From: G965220205 sp965220205
GTDB taxonomy: Bacteria; Chloroflexota; Dehalococcoidia; Lucifugimonadales; Australimonadaceae
Assembly: GCA_965220205.1 (NCBI GenBank)
Contig: OZ244812.1
Location: forward strand, 2,666,001 to 2,730,000
Length of the DNA: 64,000 nt
Direction: 5' to 3'
Part shown: one piece after another, positions 59,264 to 64,000 of the stretch
How the letters are laid out: every line of letters starts with the position of its first letter
Position numbering within the stretch: the stretch's first letter is position 1
Position numbers and translations under genes: made by a program
Notes under the pieces: model-generated
Told to the model about the DNA's origin: nothing
What the model saw: only the letters and a program-made list of their open reading frames with translations
The model's database searches: none

Positions 59264-59759
59264 GTAGATAGCTGACGACCGCTTGCAGAGTCTCGTCCGC
59301 GGGTTGCCCGGTGTCTATCGTCAGCGCGCCCTCGGGCAGGTGGGCGTACCGGCGCGCCTCGTCCATCGGCCGTTCGTTCGGAACGCTGGGTTGCGAGAGC
59401 CGTGGCTCTCGCGCTCGGAGGCGCGCTTCGCGCAGGGTCCTGTCGGCCGTGCACAGGACGACCTTGAGGCGGGCCTGCCCATCCCGCGCGACCTGCTCGG
59501 CGTTCCGAACGCTTTCGGCGTAGCTGGCTGGGCTGTCGAGGATGACCGAGAAGCCTTGAGCGAGGAGGTCGCTCGCGTGAGCGAACATGAGGTCGTACGC
59601 CAGCGGGCCGGCGGCCTCCTCCGACACGCCCCCCGCGAGAAGCGTCGACTTCGAGGTGTCCTTGTCGACGACGGGCCATTGCAGCGCACGCCCGACGCTC
59701 TGGGCAATCGTGGTCTTGCCCGAGCCCGTGGAGCCGGCGAAGAGCACCAGCGTCAACAC
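59253..59759 (-). CDS. AAA/zeta-toxin-like small P-loop ATPase or kinase
   Basis: 168 residues from GTG 59759. Walker A FAGSTGSGKTT near the N-terminus, DKDTSKSTLL, VILDSPASY as the Walker-B-like strand, and an Arg-rich lid (LREARLRARE). Pattern of the AAA_33/kinase group (polynucleotide kinase, zeta-like, gluconate-kinase-like). Overlaps the end of the peroxiredoxin gene by 7 bases. Phosphoryl acceptor unknown. Confidence 0.75.
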   Translation of the reverse strand: MLTLVLFAGSTGSGKTTIAQSVGRALQWPVVDKDTSKSTLLAGGVSEEAAGPLAYDLMFAHASDLLAQGFSVILDSPASYAESVRNAEQVARDGQARLKVVLCTADRTLREARLRAREPRLSQPSVPNERPMDEARRYAHLPEGALTIDTGQPADETLQAVVSYLQAP

Positions 59760-60232
59760 GCGGAGTCGCCGGCTGGCCCGAGTCTCGCGACGCAGTCCAG
59801 GACGTCGCGCGTATGCCACGGAATCAGGATTTCGTGCTGGAACGCCCCTCGGATGGTCCCCGAACGGTCGATCACGAACGTCACGCGCTTGGTGAACGCC
59901 GCCAGCGGCCCGCGTCGGCGCGCGCCGTAGAGCCTGATGATCTCTCGTTTCGGGTCCGAAGCGAATGGGAAAGGCACGTCGTTCGCGTCGCGGAACCTGC
60001 TCAGCCTTTCGGGCGTGTCTGAGCTGACGCCCAGCACTCGGGCGCCCGCTCTATAGATGGCTTCGAAGTGATCACGGAAGCCACGAGCCTCAATCGTTCA
60101 GCCCGCCGTGAACGCCTTCGGGAAGAAGTAGAGCACGACGTTGGCCTCCGTGAGCCAGTCCGAGAGGCGGAGCGGACTCCCGTCGTGCAGCGTCGCCGTG
60201 AAGTCGGGGGCCTTCTCGCCTGGCCTCAGCAT
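59753..60232 (-). CDS. bcp: Peroxiredoxin of BCP/PrxQ type, probable selenoprotein (UGA at codon 45)
   Basis: From ATG 60232 the frame reads MLRPGEKAPDFTATLHDGSP ... VVLYFFPKAFTAG, then UGA (60100-60098), then TIEARGFRDHFEAIYRAGARV ... LGVSSDTPERL and on to TGA 59753: 159 residues counting UGA as one, against 156 in E. coli BCP. The UGA replaces the peroxidatic Cys45 exactly; the position of Cys50 is Arg, so it would be a one-Sec enzyme. Beginning 16 bases after the UGA, an 8-pair stem (one G-U) carries a 12-base loop with G second. Reduces peroxides. An ATG further on would give only a useless 94-residue tail. Ten bases after the solute-binding gene stop. Confidence 0.85.
60057..60084 (-). 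promoter_or_regulatory. Candidate bacterial SECIS stem-loop
   Basis: In the mRNA GUGGCUUC (60084-60077) pairs with GAAGCCAU (60064-60057), one G-U pair included. The 12-base loop CGUGAUCACUUC (60076-60065) has G at its second position and begins 22 bases after the UGA. This meets the published bacterial SECIS rules as I recall them (loop 3-14 bases, G among the first two, 16-37 bases from UGA). Confidence 0.7.
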
Positions 60233-60242
60233 GGCGGACCGG

Positions 60243-61352
60243 CTACGCCCGCGCCGCCGCTGTGCGGGCCGCTTCCGGATAGACGATCTGGAGCTCGCCG
60301 CCCTGCCACTGGCAGAGCTGGATCGTGGCGTCCGGCAGGCCCGTTTCCGTGAAGCGCAGCGGTCCCATCACCGAGTCGAAGGTCATGGACAAGAGCTTCT
60401 CGCGCACCGGCTCGTCATCGCACGTGCCCGCCGCCTCCACCGCCTGCGTCAGCACCTGGCAGCATGCGTAACCGCCGGCCGAGTGGTACTCGGGCTTGCC
60501 GCCGAACGCCTCCTCGAACTGGCGGGCGAACTCGACGGAAAGCGGCGAGCGGTCGGACCACACCCAGCTGCCGCGCATGTAGGCGCCGTCGATGCCCGGG
60601 CCGGCCTCGAGGTCGCGGGGCGATGGATTGTCCGAAAGCCACAGCTGCGTCGGCTCGAACCCGGCCTCGATCGCCGCCGCGACGCTCTCGTGCATCGGCC
60701 TGTCCGGGCGCGTGTGGTCGAGCCCGATCAGCACTGCGTCCGGGCCCGCGTCCTTCAGCCGGCGGTACATCGCTGGGTAGTCCACCGGCGCCGGGCCGAT
60801 GGTCTCGACGCGCGCAAGCTCCACGCCGAACTCGTTCGCATAGTGCTTCACGCCGAGGGCGACGGCGCTGCCGATGCGCCCGTCCGTGTACGCGAGGCCG
60901 ATCCTGCGCGCCGGCGCGGGCGATTCCGGCCCCGTCATGAACTCGAGGAAGCTCTTGGGGTAGTCGAAGTCGGAGCCGGACCAGCAGAGGAACAGGTAGC
61001 GTCGGCCCTTCTCGAATATCTCATGCGAGCTCCCGCTGCCCTGGATCAGCAGCTTGCCCGCCTCTTCGACGACGGGCGCGGCCGCCTCGACGAGGACGCT
61101 GTGGCACGGGCCGAGCAGCAGATCGACGCGGTCCTCGTGGACCAGCCGGCGATAGTTGGCGGCGACGTTGTCGGGCTCGCTTGCGTCGTCGTAGGTGAGG
61201 AGCCGCACCTGCCGTCCCAGCAGACCGCCCGAGGCGTTGACCGCGCGCTCCCACAGCCCGTAGGCGCGATTGTAGTACACCCCGGCCGACCGCTCGTAGC
61301 GGCCCGTGAACGGGAGCGAGACGCCCACTACGATCTCGTTGGCCGTGCTCAT
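60243..61352 (-). CDS. Branched-chain-amino-acid-type solute-binding protein (Peripla_BP_6), no signal peptide
   Basis: 369 residues, ATG 61352. Type I periplasmic-binding fold: VVGVSLPFTGRYERSAGVYY, NASGGLLGRQVRLLTYDDAS, LLLGPCHSVLVEAA and MYRRLKDAGPDAVLIGLDH. In contrast to usual family members the N-terminus starts directly with the first strand and shows no signal sequence or lipobox. It may therefore act in the cytoplasm as a sensor, or be exported by an unconventional route. No permease or ATPase genes adjoin it. Divergent from glcG-like 61466. Confidence 0.85.
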   Translation of the reverse strand: MSTANEIVVGVSLPFTGRYERSAGVYYNRAYGLWERAVNASGGLLGRQVRLLTYDDASEPDNVAANYRRLVHEDRVDLLLGPCHSVLVEAAAPVVEEAGKLLIQGSGSSHEIFEKGRRYLFLCWSGSDFDYPKSFLEFMTGPESPAPARRIGLAYTDGRIGSAVALGVKHYANEFGVELARVETIGPAPVDYPAMYRRLKDAGPDAVLIGLDHTRPDRPMHESVAAAIEAGFEPTQLWLSDNPSPRDLEAGPGIDGAYMRGSWVWSDRSPLSVEFARQFEEAFGGKPEYHSAGGYACCQVLTQAVEAAGTCDDEPVREKLLSMTFDSVMGPLRFTETGLPDATIQLCQWQGGELQIVYPEAARTAAARA

Positions 61353-61465
61353 TCCGCGTCCCCCTCAGTCCGGATGGCGTGAGCATATCAGAGGCGGCGA
61401 GCGCTGACGCGCCGCGGGCAAACGGGGTACCATCGGCTCGATTCCCAGATGACCGGAGGAACGCC

Positions 61466-61879
61466 ATGCGCGTCACGTTGGAGGAGGCCCGCGGCGTCGC
61501 CGATTTCCTATTGGCGCGCGCGAAAGAACGCGAGCTTACGTTGGGCATCGCTGTGATCAATGAGATCGCCGGGACCGTCCTCGTGATCGGCATGGACGGC
61601 GCGCGCCCATTCACCGCCGACACGGCCAGGGCCAAAGCGATGGGCACGCTGCTCTGGGGCATGCCCGGCGCGCGGCTCGCCGGCCGCGAAGCGAGCTCCG
61701 TCTTTCAGTACGTCAGCGAGCTCTACGGCAACCGCGTTGTCTACGCTCAGGGAAGCGCGCTGCTGAAGAGCGGCGGCGGCGCCGTAGGCGCGGTCGGCGT
61801 CAGCGGGGCCGCCCCGGACCTCGACGAGGAGCTCGCCCAGGCCGCGGCCGACTGGTTTGCCCAATCCGTCGGCGCGTAG
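61466..61879 (+). CDS. GlcG/HbpS-family (DUF336) protein
   Basis: 137 residues from ATG 61466 with GGAGGAA upstream. Landmarks: MRVTLEEARGVADFLLARAKE, DGARPFTADTARAKAMGTL and the glycine-rich end ALLKSGGGAVGAVGVSG. The family includes haem-binding HbpS and GlcG, often found next to catabolic dehydrogenases. Role here unknown. Divergent from the solute-binding protein over about 110 bases. Confidence 0.87.
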   Translation: MRVTLEEARGVADFLLARAKERELTLGIAVINEIAGTVLVIGMDGARPFTADTARAKAMGTLLWGMPGARLAGREASSVFQYVSELYGNRVVYAQGSALLKSGGGAVGAVGVSGAAPDLDEELAQAAADWFAQSVGA

Positions 61880-61973
61880 CGCCGTCCCCTATAGGAACGG
61901 CTTTGGTCGCCGTCCCCGTCAAGCGGGCGTCGGACACCAAAGGGGGCATCGCGGAGTCTGGTGGGCCATCTCG

Positions 61974-62579
61974 TCACGCTGACGCGTGGTCAGCGCGGAC
62001 ATTGCGCTCATCCTCGGGGCCTGCGGGGGCCAGAATCACCGTCTCCGGGAACCCCGCCTTAACGTCGGTCCAGAAACGGCGCTGAAGAACCCGTGGGAAC
62101 ACATCCTCGCCTGCGGCGCTCATGGCAACTTCATTGAACCAGCGGAGCTCGGTCAAGCTCTCTCGCTCGTTCGGCGCCAAGCCATCCCGGCTGAGGCGAC
62201 CACGAAACCGGGTCACTAGGAACAACAACTCCACCTGAGATAAGTCGTGCCGGGGACTCGAAAGCTGCTGTATGTAGGCCAACTTCTCGATATCGACATC
62301 CAGCCCAGTCTCTTCTCTCGCCTCCCTCATGGCGGCGTCGACAATCGATTCGCCCCTCTCAAGCGATCCGCCAGGCAGAGTCCAATACGGTCGAGGAAAG
62401 AAACTGGGATCCCAGTGTTTGGCCAGCAGCAGACCGTCTTCGCCGAGAATCAGAAGTGAGCACCTGACTCGATGCCGCTTGCCTGGCCTATCCCACGCCA
62501 GTCCCGCCACTGCTCTCCCGGTAGGCTGCTGCCAAGATTGGTTCCCGTCAACGCCTCGCCCGGTGAACGACGTTACCAC
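61974..62579 (-). CDS. NUDIX hydrolase
   Basis: 201 residues if GTG 62579 is the start. NUDIX box GGSLERGESIVDAAMREA then REETG gives the complete GX5EX7REUXEEXGU pattern near residues 70-92. It hydrolyses a nucleoside-diphosphate-linked compound; the specificity is not evident. The first ~30 residues (GNQSWQQPTGRAVAGLAW) look unlike the fold, so a later start such as the GTG before RCSLLI is possible. Convergent with glcG-like gene. Confidence 0.85.
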   Translation of the reverse strand: MVTSFTGRGVDGNQSWQQPTGRAVAGLAWDRPGKRHRVRCSLLILGEDGLLLAKHWDPSFFPRPYWTLPGGSLERGESIVDAAMREAREETGLDVDIEKLAYIQQLSSPRHDLSQVELLFLVTRFRGRLSRDGLAPNERESLTELRWFNEVAMSAAGEDVFPRVLQRRFWTDVKAGFPETVILAPAGPEDERNVRADHASA

Positions 62580-62698
62580 GGCGCTACTACCTGCTCAACC
62601 GGGCGCCCACGCCCCACCAACGCGGCTGACAACGCGTTGCCCTTCGCGTGCGCTCCCGGTACTATGCCGCCATCCGGTGAGGTACGCGGGAGGACGAC

Positions 62699-64000
62699 AT
62701 GCTGAGCTCCACTGAGAATGAACGGCTCACCAGCATCATGCCCGGCACGCCGATGGGCAACCTGTTCCGCCGCTACTGGCACCCCATCGCGGCGTCGTCG
62801 GAGCTCGGCCCCGCGCCGGAGGGACGGCCCACCAAGGCCGTGCGCGTCCTCGGCGAGGACCTCGTGCTGTACAAGGACCGCAGCGGCGCGCTGGGACTGA
62901 TCGACCGCCTATGCGCCCACCGTCGCGTCGATCTGTCGTACGGAATCCCGGAGGAGCATGGCCTGCGCTGTATGTACCACGGTTGGCTGTACGACGAGAC
63001 CGGCCAGTGCATCGAGCAACCCTTCGAGGAGACGGTGCATCCGGACGGCCGCTTCAAGGAGAAGGTGCGCGTCGCGTCGTACCCGGTCGAGGAGCTTGGC
63101 GGCCTCGTGTTCGCCTACCTCGGCCCGCAGCCGGCGCCGCTGCTCCCGCGCTGGGAGCCGTTCCAGTGGGAGGACGGCTGGAGCGACATCGGCACGGCCG
63201 AGCTCCCCTGCAACTGGCTGCAGTGCATGGAGAACTCGCTCGACCCGGTGCATCTCGAGTGGCTGCACGGCTACTGGGGCGTCTGGCAGCAACGGCAGAA
63301 GGCCGAGGCGCTCGGCAAGACCGAGGCCGACCCGTTTCCCACGATCCCCCAAGCGCACAAGAAGATCGGGTTCGACGTGTTCGACTACGGCATCATCAAG
63401 CGGCGCGTGACCGAAGGGTCCGACGAGGAGCACAACGACTGGAAGGTGGGCCACCCCATTCTGTTCCCGTCCGTCCTGTTCGTGGGCAGCACGGTGAACT
63501 GCAGTCTCCAGTTCCGAATCCCCATCGACGACGAGCACACGAACCACATCACGTGGTACTTCTTCCGCACCGCGCCCGGCACGACGGTCGAGCGGCAGAC
63601 GCGGGTCCCCCACTGGAACGTGCCGATCTACGAGCCGGACGGACGGCTCATCGCGGACCTGGTGAACCATCAGGACTTCGTGGCCTGGATCACGCAGGGC
63701 GCGAACGCCGACCGCTCGGCCGAGAAGCTGGGCGAGTCCGACAAGGGGATCATCCTGTACCGCAAGCTGCTGCGCGACCAGATGGACCTGGTCGCCGACG
63801 GCGGCGAGCCCATGGGGACGGTGCGCGATGCGGCAGTGAACGAGAACATCGAGCTGCCGCTGGAACGCTGGTCGAACCTCGCGCACCCCGCCCGCCTCGG
63901 CAAGTACACGCCCGCTCAAGCCGGCCGCCCCGACAGCCACGTCGAGGCCCTCCAACGCCTGCTCTCCACCTGGGCCAACGAGACCCCATGGGCCGTGAAG
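62699..64000 (+). CDS. Rieske [2Fe-2S] oxygenase alpha subunit (partial, runs off the window)
   Basis: At least 434 residues from ATG 62699, preceded by GGGAGGAC; no stop before the window ends. Rieske ligands C72/H74 and C91/H94 (CAH ... CMYH); mononuclear-iron site MENSLDPVHLEWLH. Closest in layout to the Rieske gene at 19174 (VFDYGIIKRRVTEG; GIILYRKLLRDQMDLVADGG). The C-terminus is probably only a few residues beyond the edge, judging by that relative's 444 residues. Divergent from the NUDIX gene. Confidence 0.92.
   Translation, partial: MLSSTENERLTSIMPGTPMGNLFRRYWHPIAASSELGPAPEGRPTKAVRVLGEDLVLYKDRSGALGLIDRLCAHRRVDLSYGIPEEHGLRCMYHGWLYDETGQCIEQPFEETVHPDGRFKEKVRVASYPVEELGGLVFAYLGPQPAPLLPRWEPFQWEDGWSDIGTAELPCNWLQCMENSLDPVHLEWLHGYWGVWQQRQKAEALGKTEADPFPTIPQAHKKIGFDVFDYGIIKRRVTEGSDEEHNDWKVGHPILFPSVLFVGSTVNCSLQFRIPIDDEHTNHITWYFFRTAPGTTVERQTRVPHWNVPIYEPDGRLIADLVNHQDFVAWITQGANADRSAEKLGESDKGIILYRKLLRDQMDLVADGGEPMGTVRDAAVNENIELPLERWSNLAHPARLGKYTPAQAGRPDSHVEALQRLLSTWANETPWAVK

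Noticed and set aside
60098..60100. UGA in the peroxiredoxin read as a plain nonsense mutation
   Set aside because: It falls exactly on the peroxidatic Cys codon, both sides stay intact, and a SECIS-like stem-loop follows at the right distance; kept as a Sec candidate instead.

Overview
The window is G+C-rich (about two thirds by eye) and densely coded. It carries no rRNA, tRNA or CRISPR array that I can find. The gene content suggests a monoderm, aerobic heterotroph of the Chloroflexota, most like the SAR202/Dehalococcoidia-type lineages: repeated Rieske non-heme-iron oxygenases (four here), repeated CO/xanthine-dehydrogenase-type molybdenum hydroxylases (three large subunits), a luciferase-like flavin oxidoreductase, a UbiD decarboxylase, amidohydrolases, cupins, MFS pumps, and lipoproteins with long Thr-Pro linkers. 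The haem importer has a lipoprotein binding protein and no TonB-type receptor, which fits a single-membrane cell. The taxonomic call is inference from gene content.

Layout. 1-15 kb: a cysteine-dioxygenase-like cupin, an amidohydrolase and a SagB-like double nitroreductase on +. Then a long minus-strand stretch: MFS, orphan molybdenum-hydroxylase large subunit, double DUF427 protein, arsC beside a broken aquaporin remnant, MFS, asparaginase-like protein, HAD phosphatase and two Rieske oxygenases. 15.5-26.4 kb: an intact hicBA toxin-antitoxin pair, a haem-oxygenase-fold di-iron candidate, bicupin, Rieske oxygenase, two overlapping class II aldolases, a complete three-subunit molybdenum hydroxylase operon, and a small RelE/ParE-like pair. 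26.4-34.3 kb (+): alpha/beta hydrolase, LLM flavin enzyme, a second complete molybdenum hydroxylase with CoxG, and UbiD. This looks like a catabolic module. 34.3-38.9 kb: an Nmad3-like protein and a visibly lower-G+C SIR2-STAND-TPR protein, probably anti-phage. 39-48.4 kb: an iron/haem island (bfr, bfd, siderophore-interacting reductase, MhuD-like haem oxygenase, hmuTUV, two paralogous unknown proteins, a methyltransferase) bracketed by inverted, near-identical VOC genes, with a third VOC copy inside the operon. 48.8-64 kb: bicupin, hydrolase, MFS, ABC exporter, a second hicBA pair with a frameshifted toxin, amidohydrolase, an HtrA-type lipoprotein protease framed by direct repeats, a small ATPase, a peroxiredoxin, a solute-binding protein, GlcG/HbpS, a NUDIX hydrolase and a fourth Rieske oxygenase that runs off the window.

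The most striking signal is the peroxiredoxin at 59753-60232. Its reading frame is interrupted by one UGA exactly at the peroxidatic cysteine position (codon 45, the same number as in E. coli BCP). The UGA is followed at bacterial SECIS spacing by a stem-loop. It is best read as a selenoprotein that ordinary gene callers would truncate.

Intergenic regions hold several dispersed repeat families: two MITE-like elements with terminal inverted repeats, C-rich hairpin repeats, ATTCCCG palindromes, and direct repeats flanking the protease gene.
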